Below are positions 6,299 to 13,654 of a stretch of DNA of 17,037 nt, in pieces (position 1 is the first letter of the stretch; each line of letters opens with the position of its first letter). The notes beneath the pieces are model-generated. The model was given only the letters and a program-made list of their open reading frames with translations. It had not been told where the DNA came from and searched no databases. Source of the DNA: JBAZBO01 sp041671425. Its GTDB lineage: Bacteria > Patescibacteriota > WWE3 > UBA101185 > UBA10185. The position numbers were made by a program, and so were the translations under genes. The stretch is taken from the NCBI GenBank assembly GCA_041671425.1, contig JBAZBO010000011.1, positions 1-17,037 on the forward strand. The letters run 5' to 3'.

Positions 6299-6757
6299 AT
6301 GAATGATACAGCAGTGTATGTGACAAAAGATGGCTTAGAAAGCCTTAAAAAAGAATTAGAAGAGCTCGTAGATACAAAGCGAACTGAGGTTGCCAAGAGG
6401 ATACAAGAGGCTAGGGAGATGGGTGACATCTCAGAAAATGCTGAGTATGACTCTGCGAAGCAGGAACAGGCCTTTGTAGAAGGCAGGATAACCGAGCTTG
6501 AAGATATTATAAAAAGCGCAAAGGTTTCCGAAGGTGGAGGCGATGCTGTGGTTGTAGGAGCGCTTGTGACAGTTCATGTGGACGGTTCTGACGAGACATT
6601 CCAGATAGTGGGAGCCCCCGAAGCTGACCCTATGAATGGAAAGATCTCTCATGAGTCCCCGTTAGGTCTATCCCTTTTGGGTAAGAAAATTGGCGACAAA
6701 GTAGAGGTGGAAGCGCCTATGGGCAAGCTCACCTACACAATCCTCAAAATAGACTAA
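6299..6757 (+). CDS. greA: Transcript cleavage / elongation factor GreA
   Basis: GreA enters the secondary channel of stalled, backtracked RNA polymerase and stimulates cleavage of the extruded RNA end so that elongation resumes. The N-terminal coiled coil (about 1-75) carries the signature EAREMGDISENAEYDSAKQE, with the acidic tip residues Asp43 and Glu46 that hold the catalytic Mg. The C-terminal FKBP-like domain (about 80-152) contains the expected SPLGLSLLGKKIGDKVEVEA. At 152 residues it is close to the usual 155-160. The ATG at 6299 is preceded by AAGGAAAG (6287-6294), a good ribosome binding site, unlike several neighbours. The upstream hairpin plus T tract suggests control by premature termination. 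lysS follows 41 bases later but has its own promoter-like sequence. Confidence 0.95.
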   Translation: MNDTAVYVTKDGLESLKKELEELVDTKRTEVAKRIQEAREMGDISENAEYDSAKQEQAFVEGRITELEDIIKSAKVSEGGGDAVVVGALVTVHVDGSDETFQIVGAPEADPMNGKISHESPLGLSLLGKKIGDKVEVEAPMGKLTYTILKID

Positions 6758-6763
6758 AAAGGC

Positions 6764-6792
6764 TTGAAATAAAGCTATAAGTGTGTTTTAGT
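6764..6792 (+). promoter_or_regulatory. lysS promoter (TTGAAA-17-TTTAGT, extended -10)
   Basis: TTGAAA 6764-6769, a 17-base spacer, and TTTAGT 6787-6792 preceded by TGT. Six bases separate it from ATG 6799, so the RNA would begin at or next to the start codon. An alternative -10, TATAAG at 6776-6781, would give a leader of only about 10 bases without a Shine-Dalgarno. Confidence 0.45.
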
Positions 6793-6798
6793 TTCCAC

Positions 6799-8301
6799 AT
6801 GGCTACTTTAAAAGAGTATAGGGATGTGCGCTTGGAAAAACTCCAGGCTTTGAAAGATTTGGGCGTCGATCCCTATCCAGCGAGGGCAGGTAGAAATACT
6901 TCAAACGAGGAAATAATCAACGGGTTCGGGGAACTTGAGAACAAAGAAGTAGTGGTAGGGGGAAGAGTAACCTCTATCAGAGACCATAAAGAGCTTTTCT
7001 TCATAGACATCAAAGACTCTACCGCCAAGATCCAGCTTTATATAAAACAAGAAAACATGGCTGAGGCTAAACATGTCGAAAATGAGATTGGTTTTTCTGA
7101 TCTTGGTCTTCTAGATACTGGAGACTTTATCGAGGCACTGGGTGCAGTAACAAAAACCAGAACGGGTCAGATCTCTGTATCGGTTAAGACCATAAGATTC
7201 TTGGCAAAGTCTCTAAGACCCATGCCCGATTCTTGGGAGGGGTTGAAGGATACCGAAGTGAGATTTAGAAGAAGGTATTTGGATACCAATATTAACGAAG
7301 AAGTATATAAAAGGTTTATTCGAAGAGCCAAGTTTTGGGAGGTACACAGGAAGTTTTTGGGTAGCAAAGGCTTTCTGGAAATGAACATACCTGTTTTGGA
7401 AGCTGTTCCCGGTGGGGCTGATGCCACGCCATTTGTGACTCACATGGATGCGATAGATCAGGATTTTTACCTTAGGATATCCCAAGAGCTTTACCTAAAG
7501 AGACTAATAGGCGGTGGTTACGATAAGGTCTTTGAGATAGGACCTAGGTTTAGGAACGAGGGTCTTTCTGATGAGCATCTACCTGAGCACATCGCCATGG
7601 AGTTTTATTGGGCGTATGCCAGCTGGGAAGAGGGGATGAAACTAGTAAAGGATTTGTATGAAGCTATATTGGATGAGGTGTATGAAGGTAGAAGGAAGTT
7701 CACCATACGCGGTTTTGAAGTCGACTTCTCAAACGATTGGGAGGTTATAGATTTTTCTGAGATCATGAAGAAAAAGTATGGGCTTGATGTTTTTGATACA
7801 TCCTTGAAAGAGGTCGAAGCTCTAATAGAGAAGAATAGTATAAAGAAAGATTTTGGTACGAATGTGAACAGGGGTATAGATAACCTTTGGAAACATATTC
7901 GAAAGGATATAGCAGGTCCGGCCTTCCTGGTGAATCATCCCAAATTCTTATCCCCACTTGCCAAGGTCCATGCTGATAAACCCCATATTACCGAGAGATT
8001 CCAACCGATCATAGCAGGGAGTGAATTGGGTAATGGTTGGTCAGAGATAAATGATCCGCAGGATCAATTGGCTAGATTTAGGGAACAACAGAATTTAAGA
8101 GATGCTGGAGATGAGGAAGCCCAGTGGCTGGATATAGATTATGTGGAGATGCTTGAGTATGGTATGCCTCCGACTTTTGGATATGGTCACAGTGAAAGGA
8201 CCTTCTGGTTTTTAGAAAATGTAACTGCTAGAGAGGGTGTGCCCTTCCCACAGCTCAGGCATGAGGTAGATGCAACGACCAAAGAGATTTACGGGCTTTG
8301 A
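6799..8301 (+). CDS. lysS: Class II lysyl-tRNA synthetase
   Basis: Charges tRNA-Lys with lysine in the cytoplasm. An N-terminal OB-fold anticodon-binding domain (about 50-135; VVVGGRVTSIRDHKELFFID) precedes the class II catalytic domain. Motif 1 lies around GFLEMNIPVLEAVPGGADAT (191-210). Motif 2 is FEIGPRFRNEGL (245-256) with HIAMEF (264-269). ELGNGWSEINDPQDQ precedes the motif 3 region, which here reads GYGHSERTFWFL near the C-terminus, with its Arg kept but a sequence unlike the usual GxGxGxDR. At 500 residues it is of normal size. The GTG at 6781 would add six residues, but the ATG at 6799 gives the family-like beginning MATLKEYRDVRLEKL and lies 6 bases after a -10 box. The downstream glycosyltransferase begins within or just after its end. 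Confidence 0.93.
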   Translation: MATLKEYRDVRLEKLQALKDLGVDPYPARAGRNTSNEEIINGFGELENKEVVVGGRVTSIRDHKELFFIDIKDSTAKIQLYIKQENMAEAKHVENEIGFSDLGLLDTGDFIEALGAVTKTRTGQISVSVKTIRFLAKSLRPMPDSWEGLKDTEVRFRRRYLDTNINEEVYKRFIRRAKFWEVHRKFLGSKGFLEMNIPVLEAVPGGADATPFVTHMDAIDQDFYLRISQELYLKRLIGGGYDKVFEIGPRFRNEGLSDEHLPEHIAMEFYWAYASWEEGMKLVKDLYEAILDEVYEGRRKFTIRGFEVDFSNDWEVIDFSEIMKKKYGLDVFDTSLKEVEALIEKNSIKKDFGTNVNRGIDNLWKHIRKDIAGPAFLVNHPKFLSPLAKVHADKPHITERFQPIIAGSELGNGWSEINDPQDQLARFREQQNLRDAGDEEAQWLDIDYVEMLEYGMPPTFGYGHSERTFWFLENVTAREGVPFPQLRHEVDATTKEIYGL

Positions 8302-8305
8302 ATCT

Positions 8306-9331
8306 ATGCCTGTTGCTAACTCCCAAGGAAAAGGTGAAAAAGTTACAGTAATAGTAGTGAACTGGAATGGTAGAAAGTTTTTGGAGAGACTATTTAATAG
8401 TCTAAGAACTCAAACCCACAAAGATCTAGAAATAATTATGGTCGATAACGCTTCAGCGGACGATTCTGTGGCCTATGTAAAAAAGAGTTTTCCCAAGGTT
8501 ATAGTTCTGGATTCTCCCAATCTAGGATACACGCATGGTTGCAATGTTGGGGCGGAGGCTGCTACTGGCAGGTATGTGACTTTCTACAATGTAGATATGT
8601 ATTTCCCAGAGGATCACTTTGAGAAGATGATTGCTTTTTATAGGGAGTTAAGTAAAACCAACCGCAAAATTGGGGGTATTGGTTGCAAGATAATACCTTT
8701 TGACTCTGACCCTAAAGACTTTCCCGTTCCATATGGGGGGCACATAGATCTATTTGGTTACCCCATAAATATATGGGACGAGCATGATATCTTTGGCATC
8801 TGCGGTTCTCCCTTTTTTACTGAGCTGTTTGTTTACAGAAAGATTGGCGGTTTTAGTGAGCACATTTTTCTATATGGGGAAGATGTAGAGATTTCCTGGC
8901 GGGCACGAATATTTGGCTACAAACTTTTTGTGAATCCCAATGCCCATCTTTACCACTTTGGAAGTGGTGTGTCCGAAGGGTTTAAGTCTAAGAAAATTGC
9001 CTTACTATTGGCTTCCTCCATAATTCCCTCCCTGTATTGCCACTCATCGCTTATGTTAGTACTGGTCATGCCTCTGTACGCCCTTTTTATAATATCTGCT
9101 CTCACTTTTCTTACCCTCTATGGCCGACTAGATACCACCATAGCAGGGGAGTACATAAAAAGTATTAGAAACATTTTGGAAAAATTGCCAAGCATATTAA
9201 GGTTTAGAAAGTTTGTCCAAAGAGAAAGGGTACTGTCTGGTATGGAGACAATGAAGTACATATCATTTATACCGTCCCCCTTGTACAATCGATGGTGGAA
9301 CTTATTGGCGCAGAAGGATCTATGGAAATAA
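8306..9331 (+). CDS. Family 2 glycosyltransferase, membrane-associated (rhamnosyltransferase-like)
   Basis: An inverting GT-A transferase that would add a sugar from a nucleotide donor to a growing surface glycan at the inner membrane face. From the start at 8306, the motifs are VTVIVVNWNG (13-22), VDNASADDS (46-54), YNVDM (94-98, in the metal-binding DxD position as NxD), and GEDVEISWRARIFGY (191-205), the conserved ED motif near the active-site base. A hydrophobic stretch (about 231-272) can form one or two membrane segments. The arrangement resembles WbbL/rhamnosyltransferase-like proteins; the donor sugar is not evident. An in-frame ATG at 8270 inside the lysS end, preceded by GAGG, would add 12 residues. 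I prefer 8306 because it leaves the domain intact and lies 4 bases after the lysS stop, but this is not certain. The 3' end overlaps the HD gene. Confidence 0.85.
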   Translation: MPVANSQGKGEKVTVIVVNWNGRKFLERLFNSLRTQTHKDLEIIMVDNASADDSVAYVKKSFPKVIVLDSPNLGYTHGCNVGAEAATGRYVTFYNVDMYFPEDHFEKMIAFYRELSKTNRKIGGIGCKIIPFDSDPKDFPVPYGGHIDLFGYPINIWDEHDIFGICGSPFFTELFVYRKIGGFSEHIFLYGEDVEISWRARIFGYKLFVNPNAHLYHFGSGVSEGFKSKKIALLLASSIIPSLYCHSSLMLVLVMPLYALFIISALTFLTLYGRLDTTIAGEYIKSIRNILEKLPSILRFRKFVQRERVLSGMETMKYISFIPSPLYNRWWNLLAQKDLWK

Positions 9332-9864
9332 CCAGAGAAGAAGCAGCACAGCTGCTTGAGGAATACGTGACAGATGAATACCAGAGGCTCCATTCCCGAA
9401 TGGTAGCCCATGTGATGGAGAAGTTTGCTCTATCAAGGGGAGAGGATGGCAAGCTGTGGTATTTGGCTGGACTGCTGCATGATCTAGATTTCACCAAATA
9501 TCCTGATGAGCATCCGCAGAAGGAGCTTGAATGGTTTAAGTCCTGGGGTTACCCAGAAGACTTTATTCATGCTGTAGCCGCTCATGGGCATAGCCTAAAC
9601 GGGGTGGAGCCTCAGACTCTGATGGCGAAGGCACTTTTGTCTGTGGATGAGCTATGTGGTTTTTTGCACGCCTATTCACTCATGCGCCCAGAAGGATTTT
9701 CTGGAATGAGCCCCTCCAAGGCCGCCAAAAAGTTCAAAGACAAGTCTTTTGCTGCAAAGATAGATAGGGAGGAAGTGAACTATGGTGTGGAAAAGTTAGG
9801 GGTACCTATTGAGGAACATTTTGGCTTTGTGATAAAAGCCCTGCAGAGTTTTGACAGCGCTTGA
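9322..9864 (+). CDS. HD-superfamily hydrolase
   Basis: A small cytoplasmic metal-dependent phosphohydrolase-like protein of the HD superfamily, close in look to the uncharacterised COG2316 group. Counting from 9322, the metal-site residues are His24 in RLHSRMVAHVM, the His53-Asp54 pair in LAGLLHDLDFTKYPDEHP, and a later His pair in AVAAHGHSLNG (88 and 90). The substrate is unknown; nucleotides and phosphorylated small molecules are typical for the superfamily. The start at 9322 has AAGGA (9314-9318) upstream and overlaps the glycosyltransferase stop by 10 bases. An in-frame ATG at 9292 would add ten residues. Its last 54 bases are repeated, 44 identical, just before serS, implying the gene once adjoined serS. 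Confidence 0.8.
   Translation: MEITREEAAQLLEEYVTDEYQRLHSRMVAHVMEKFALSRGEDGKLWYLAGLLHDLDFTKYPDEHPQKELEWFKSWGYPEDFIHAVAAHGHSLNGVEPQTLMAKALLSVDELCGFLHAYSLMRPEGFSGMSPSKAAKKFKDKSFAAKIDREEVNYGVEKLGVPIEEHFGFVIKALQSFDSA
9811..9864 (+). repeat. Left copy of the duplicated HD-gene 3' end
   Basis: These 54 bases encode EEHFGFVIKALQSFDSA plus stop in the intact HD gene. They match 13601-13654 at 44 of 54 positions in the same orientation, including a 15-base exact block CTTTGTGATAAAAGC. Similarity starts abruptly at the TT just before the GAG codon and stops at the TGA. Confidence 0.85.
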
Positions 9865-9928
9865 ATAACCCCCACAGGATAAAAGTCTAGTCATATATAT
9901 CCCGTTTTCATTTACTTATAGGGCTGTT

Positions 9929-9937
9929 TGTTATAGA
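9929..9937 (+). promoter_or_regulatory. Extended -10 for the C-methyltransferase gene (TGT-TATAGA)
   Basis: TGT followed by TATAGA (5 of 6 to consensus), with 8 bases to ATG 9946. No clear -35 box and no Shine-Dalgarno are visible, which fits a leaderless or near-leaderless message. Confidence 0.4.
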
Positions 9938-9945
9938 TTTATGCA

Positions 9946-11190
9946 ATGTATAAAACGGTTTCCAGGTGCCTGTCATGCGAAAGTCCCAATCTGTTGCCCT
10001 TTCTGGATCTAGGCCAGATGCCCCCGCCCAATAACCTCCTGGATTCTGACGACCCTGATGTACACGAATCAGTGTACCCTCTTGGTCTGCAAGCTTGCCA
10101 AAAGTGTGGTCTAGTGCAACTTACAAATATTGTGGATCCAGAAGAAATGTTCACCCACTATGTGTATATTCCCAGCACCGCAAAGACAATGGTAATCCAC
10201 TTTACTGAGCTCGCAAATAAAGTGCTTAAAAAGATATCCATAACCCCAGGGTCTTTGGTGGTAGATATTGGCAGCAATGATGGGACATTACTTAGTGTGT
10301 TCAAACAAAAAGGCATGTCTGTTCTGGGTATTGATCCTGCTGAGAACCTGGTTGCTGCGGCAAATAACGCAGGTATTCCCTCCATAGCGAGTTTTTTTTC
10401 GCAAGAAACTGCAAAAAAGGTAGTTGATGATTATGGTCATCCAAAAATAATCACAGCCACGAATGTTATGGCCCATGTTCCAGACACGAATAGTTTTGTG
10501 GCTGGTGTTAGGACATTGTTGGATTCAGATGGGACTTTTGTAGCGGAATTTCCTTATGGGCTGGAGCTTCTCAAGAGATACGTTTTTGATACTGTGTACC
10601 ATGAGCACGTGTTTTACTTTACAATGTCACCTCTGAATAAGCTCTTTTCAAGACATGGTTTGGAGATCTATCACATTGATAAACTTCCCACCATTCACGG
10701 AGGTTCAATTAGGATCTACGTTCAGCACAAAGGTAGAAAGAAAGGCTTTAGCGTGGACGAATCAGTAGGAAGTCTTTTGGATAAAGAAAAGATCTATGGA
10801 CTGGATACACCAAACCCGTATATGAGGTTTCAAAAAAGAGCTTATTCTGTACGTGATCAATTCACAGATTTTCTTGAGGAGCAAGAAAAGGCGGGCAAGA
10901 CCGTTATTGGCTATGGGGCTTCTGCTAAGGCTACGGTATTATTGAATTTCTGTAATGTAACTAGAAAACAGTTGCCACTTGTGGTGGATTCGGTGCCTCT
11001 TAAGCATGGTAAGTGGATCCCAGGAGTCAGAATTCCCATTTACCCAGAGACGGATTTCTTGTCTTTTAAAGCAGATTTTGGGGTTATATTCCCGTGGAAT
11101 TTTGCAAACGAGATTATTACCAAAAACCCCGATTTCGTGAGCAGTAAGGGAAAATTTGTTATAGCGTTTCCAAAATTACATTTTGCTTAG
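9946..11190 (+). CDS. TylC3-type NDP-sugar C-methyltransferase
   Basis: Predicted to methylate a ring carbon (C-3 in TylC3) of a keto-deoxysugar nucleotide using S-adenosylmethionine, giving a branched sugar. Three parts are visible. First is an N-terminal zinc-binding module with Cys8-x-x-Cys11 and Cys51-x-x-Cys54 (Methyltransf_13 type). Next is a Rossmann domain with LVVDIGSNDGTLL (104-116) and the active-site YHEHVFYFT (218-226), where TylC3 relatives carry their catalytic His. Last is a C-terminal domain with VIGYGASAKATVLLN (320-334) typical of Methyltransf_14. The 414-residue length is normal. It converges on the RmlD-like gene with a 23-base gap. With the epimerase and reductase alongside, it resembles the late steps of mycarose-, nogalose- or virenose-type sugars. 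The 4,6-dehydratase needed earlier is not in the window. Confidence 0.88.
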   Translation: MYKTVSRCLSCESPNLLPFLDLGQMPPPNNLLDSDDPDVHESVYPLGLQACQKCGLVQLTNIVDPEEMFTHYVYIPSTAKTMVIHFTELANKVLKKISITPGSLVVDIGSNDGTLLSVFKQKGMSVLGIDPAENLVAAANNAGIPSIASFFSQETAKKVVDDYGHPKIITATNVMAHVPDTNSFVAGVRTLLDSDGTFVAEFPYGLELLKRYVFDTVYHEHVFYFTMSPLNKLFSRHGLEIYHIDKLPTIHGGSIRIYVQHKGRKKGFSVDESVGSLLDKEKIYGLDTPNPYMRFQKRAYSVRDQFTDFLEEQEKAGKTVIGYGASAKATVLLNFCNVTRKQLPLVVDSVPLKHGKWIPGVRIPIYPETDFLSFKADFGVIFPWNFANEIITKNPDFVSSKGKFVIAFPKLHFA

Positions 11191-11213
11191 AGAAACCCGA
11201 TAAATGCGGATTT

Positions 11214-12107
11214 TTACGATAACGTTCTTACTTGCCTAACCCACGTTGATAAAGATTCCTGCCAGGTGTTAAATCTCAATCCCAAAGCGTCTTGAGTTCT
11301 TGTTGTGTCAAGACCTCCCCAGATGGGCCTTTTAGTTCTTGTCGTGTCTGCCAGTAAAAACTCCACTAGGCTCCCTTCTTTAAGGTTTCTTGGTGATTCG
11401 GTTATTTTTTCTATTAGATAATTACCAAATTGTAAGGGGGTTGTTGTGTTGGAAGAAGCACAATGGAATATACCCGGCAATTTTGCCGACAGTATTTTTG
11501 ATACAGTGTCAGAAACCTCATCTATAAATGATGGGGTGATAATTTGGTCATTGAAAAGAGGATATAGTCTGTTGGTTTTGTATAACTCATAAATTGTCCG
11601 TGCAAAATCCATTTTTCCTTCGAAATAACTTCTGTAGGGATAAGAGATCCTTAAAATGGCATTACTAGAAGAAATATGTTCCTCTCCTCTTGCCTTAGAG
11701 AAACCATACCAGCTCACATTTTGCAGGTTAGTTTCGATCCTGTCTGACTCTTTGTAGGGACCTTTATTATCGGCGGTACCGGAGAACACTGCATCGGTTG
11801 AGATATGAAGCAAGAATCTTGAGGTTTCTGTGCAAATCCTATCTAAGTTTTCGGCACCTTCTACATTGGTTTTCCAACATGGTTCTTCCTTTTTGTCCGT
11901 CTGCAGTTCTGCTGCCGCCACATCAGTATATGCTGAGAAGTTGACGACAGTGTCGAACCTGTTTTCTTTGAAATACCCCGTAACCTCATCGAATCTTGTA
12001 ATGTCAACTTCGGTTATTTGGGGAGTCAAAAAATCATATTTCTCTTTATTCAACTCAACAAAGCGGGATCCCACCAAACCATTGGCACCTAGCACTAGTA
12101 TTTTCAT
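11214..12107 (-). CDS. rmlD: RmlD-like NDP-4-keto-6-deoxysugar reductase
   Basis: An extended short-chain dehydrogenase that would reduce the 4-keto group of an NDP-6-deoxysugar with NAD(P)H, the last step to an L-deoxysugar. MKILVLGANGLVGSR (1-15) is the dinucleotide loop (G7-x-x-G10-x-x-G13). HISTDAVFSG (101-110) holds Thr104 of the catalytic set; the usual STDYVFDG has an aromatic residue where Ala106 stands here. WYGFSKARGE has the catalytic Tyr134-x-x-x-Lys138. PSFIDEVSD and the RPIWGGLDTTRT region match the RmlD C-terminal substrate part. At 297 residues the length fits. Its ATG overlaps the epimerase stop by 4 bases, so the two are coupled. Whether the product is plain rhamnose or a C-methylated relative cannot be read directly; the neighbours favour the latter. 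Confidence 0.85.
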   Translation of the reverse strand: MKILVLGANGLVGSRFVELNKEKYDFLTPQITEVDITRFDEVTGYFKENRFDTVVNFSAYTDVAAAELQTDKKEEPCWKTNVEGAENLDRICTETSRFLLHISTDAVFSGTADNKGPYKESDRIETNLQNVSWYGFSKARGEEHISSSNAILRISYPYRSYFEGKMDFARTIYELYKTNRLYPLFNDQIITPSFIDEVSDTVSKILSAKLPGIFHCASSNTTTPLQFGNYLIEKITESPRNLKEGSLVEFLLADTTRTKRPIWGGLDTTRTQDALGLRFNTWQESLSTWVRQVRTLS

Positions 12108-12655
12108 TTGAACTTTTCTGGAAATAAACTCCTTAATGTGGGGTTTTTCTTATCTGCTTCGGATATGATCATCTCTTTGAACGGCCATTTTATATTAACG
12201 TCAGTATCGTTCCAGATAAAAGCACGTTTCGAGGGGCCCTTGTAATATTCGTCAGTAAAATACATGTAGTTGACAGGATCTTTGCTTGTAACTACGTATG
12301 AGTTGGCTACTCCTTCTGGTATAAAGATAGCCTTACACTCAGAAGCTTCTAGATCTATTACCTCTGTTTTCAGAAACCCAGGATCTCTTATGTCTACAAA
12401 GACGCATTTCACACTGCCCGTAATGATATAGACGAGCTTATTGCATTCTTCTGCATGAAATCCCCTAAAGACTTTATAGTTGGAAAAGGAGTGACTCGCC
12501 TGTTTGAACACAAGGGGTTTTCCAAGCAATTCCTCCAGATCATTAAGCCTGAATATTTCGGAGAAAAACCCACGTACGTCATCAAATCTTGGTCGCTGGA
12601 TTACATATAGGGAGTCTATTGATGTCTCGTTTATGAAGTTACTATTCTCTGGCAC
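12104..12655 (-). CDS. rmlC: RmlC-like NDP-4-keto-6-deoxysugar 3,5-epimerase
   Basis: A cupin-fold epimerase that would invert C-3 and/or C-5 of an NDP-4-keto-6-deoxysugar. Visible family landmarks are DDVRGFFSEIF, FKQASHSFSNYKVFRGFHAE with the likely catalytic His in RGFH, GSVKCVFVDIRDPGF, IPEGVANSYVV and the closing WNDTDVNIKWPF. The family's usual IPEG-x-AHGF His is Asn here, so activity may be shifted, for example to a single-carbon epimerase as in C-methyl sugar pathways. Start choice: a TTG at 12691 is possible, with purine-rich AGAAG upstream. However, TTGAAT (12691-12686), an 18-base spacer and TATAAT (12667-12662) sit exactly 6 bases before GTG 12655. I therefore prefer GTG, giving 183 residues. 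It overlaps the reductase by 4 bases and follows the MycE-like gene in the same direction. Confidence 0.82.
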   Translation of the reverse strand: MPENSNFINETSIDSLYVIQRPRFDDVRGFFSEIFRLNDLEELLGKPLVFKQASHSFSNYKVFRGFHAEECNKLVYIITGSVKCVFVDIRDPGFLKTEVIDLEASECKAIFIPEGVANSYVVTSKDPVNYMYFTDEYYKGPSKRAFIWNDTDVNIKWPFKEMIISEADKKNPTLRSLFPEKFK

Positions 12656-12661
12656 ACAAGA

Positions 12662-12691
12662 ATTATATAGTAGACTTACTGCCTCATTCAA
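12662..12691 (-). promoter_or_regulatory. Promoter before rmlC-like gene (TTGAAT-18-TATAAT)
   Basis: Minus-strand -35 TTGAAT (12691-12686, 4 of 6), an 18-base spacer and a perfect TATAAT (12667-12662). GTG 12655 follows 6 bases later, so RNA would start at or next to that codon. If used, the TTG otherwise taken as a start is really the -35 box. Confidence 0.45.
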
Positions 12692-12696
12692 CTTCT

Positions 12697-13512
12697 CTAC
12701 TTCTTTCTAAGTGCGACTGCCCCCGGAATCATAATGGCCATATCTATAGTTTTTTCTATATCTAGGATATGTTTGGGCATTTGCCCGGAGAAAGTGCTAT
12801 CTGATCTGGGATCGTAATCTGGTGCGCACCAAAGGGCTTTGGTTCTGTCTCTGACATATTCAACGAATGGTTGTGAATCCAGCACTTGCGGGGGATACTC
12901 CGGATAGGCACCACTCGAACCTGAATTCAAATCTTCTACAATATAGAACCCGCCACTAGTCAGTATTGGCCAGAATAGTTCGAATGTGATGCGCTGGTCT
13001 CCCCATGCGTGGGAGGCGTCATCGACAATCAAAAATACACCCTTATATCTCTTAGCTAGATCATCTCGGGTTTTTTTATGTGTTGCGTCTCCAACATAGA
13101 TGTCTATTCTTTCTTCCTTCATGGATTCGGCCTGTTTGTTTATGTCGACCCCAACAATTTGGGCATTAGGAAAGTATTTTTTCCACATCTTAATTGATCC
13201 GCCCCCACCGCACCCAAACTCAATGACTGCATCTTTGGTTTCTCTGAATTTTGACAAAATATAATCGTAATGTCTGAGATAATCGTGCATCATTAAATAG
13301 GTACCTTCGTCTGAATACAGCCCGCATTTGTCCGCTCCAAATTCTACTCCATATTTGTTGAGTTCAGAATTAGAATGGTCATAAGTACTTTTTGTATGTC
13401 CCTTATTAAATTCCCCAAATTGGGATGTATGAAATAGGGATAGTATCGCGTACTTAGGCTGTGTAAACAAAAAGGCTAGAGCTTTTATTGACTGACATAA
13501 TTTCCTTTTCAT
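12697..13512 (-). CDS. MycE/CmcI-like class I SAM methyltransferase (probable sugar O-methyltransferase)
   Basis: Predicted to transfer a methyl group from S-adenosylmethionine to a sugar hydroxyl with a metal ion. VIEFGCGGGGSIKMWKKYFP (96-115) is the SAM-binding glycine loop, IVGVDINK (119-126) the acidic end of strand 2, and GDAT (141-144) the adenine contact. IVDDASHAWGDQ gives Asp164/Asp165 and His168, and YIVEDL gives Glu193-Asp194. This D-x-x-H ... E-D pattern is the metal and base set of the macrolide-sugar O-methyltransferase MycE and of CmcI relatives. The 271-residue length suits the catalytic domain, preceded by about 60 less conserved residues with a short hydrophobic patch (about 11-28). 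A CATAAT box lies at 13531-13526 and AGG 7 bases before ATG 13512. It is the likely first gene of a unit with the epimerase and reductase. A different hydroxyl acceptor, or a hydroxylase-like relative, cannot be excluded. Confidence 0.78.
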   Translation of the reverse strand: MKRKLCQSIKALAFLFTQPKYAILSLFHTSQFGEFNKGHTKSTYDHSNSELNKYGVEFGADKCGLYSDEGTYLMMHDYLRHYDYILSKFRETKDAVIEFGCGGGGSIKMWKKYFPNAQIVGVDINKQAESMKEERIDIYVGDATHKKTRDDLAKRYKGVFLIVDDASHAWGDQRITFELFWPILTSGGFYIVEDLNSGSSGAYPEYPPQVLDSQPFVEYVRDRTKALWCAPDYDPRSDSTFSGQMPKHILDIEKTIDMAIMIPGAVALRKK

Positions 13513-13598
13513 TGTTGTACCTAAAATTATGTACTAACACTGGGAACCGCTTTCTGGTTGATATTATATCGATTTATATCTGAAAATACATAAGCTAC

Positions 13599-13654
13599 TT
13601 GAGGAATACTTTGACTTTGTGATAAAAGCACTGCAGAATTTCAATAATGCTTGA
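13599..13654 (+). pseudogene. Headless remnant of the HD-hydrolase gene 3' end
   Basis: In frame it reads EEYFDFVIKALQNFNNA then TGA 13652-13654, a clear relative of the intact HD gene's end (EEHFGFVIKALQSFDSA). The open frame runs back only to a stop at 13559-13561, with no start codon and no HD motifs; similarity itself begins at about 13599. Its tail overlaps the serS ATG by 8 bases (13647-13654). This is the gene overlap expected if a complete HD gene once preceded serS directly. Confidence 0.82.
13601..13654 (+). repeat. Right copy of the duplicated HD-gene 3' end
   Basis: Direct-orientation partner of 9811-9864, 44 of 54 bases identical, with the copies 3,790 bases apart. The interval holds exactly the C-methyltransferase, reductase, epimerase and MycE-like genes. 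Confidence 0.85.

Noticed and set aside
11191..11213. Terminator between the convergent C-methyltransferase and reductase genes (AACCCG / CGGATT then T run)
   Set aside because: Only five pairs with an internal mismatch and a short T run; too weak to list as a feature.
9811..13654. Transposon or insertion sequence as the cause of the duplicated HD tail
   Set aside because: No transposase or terminal inverted repeats are visible, and a 54-base diverged duplication is far longer than the usual target-site duplications; recombination between related alleles fits better.
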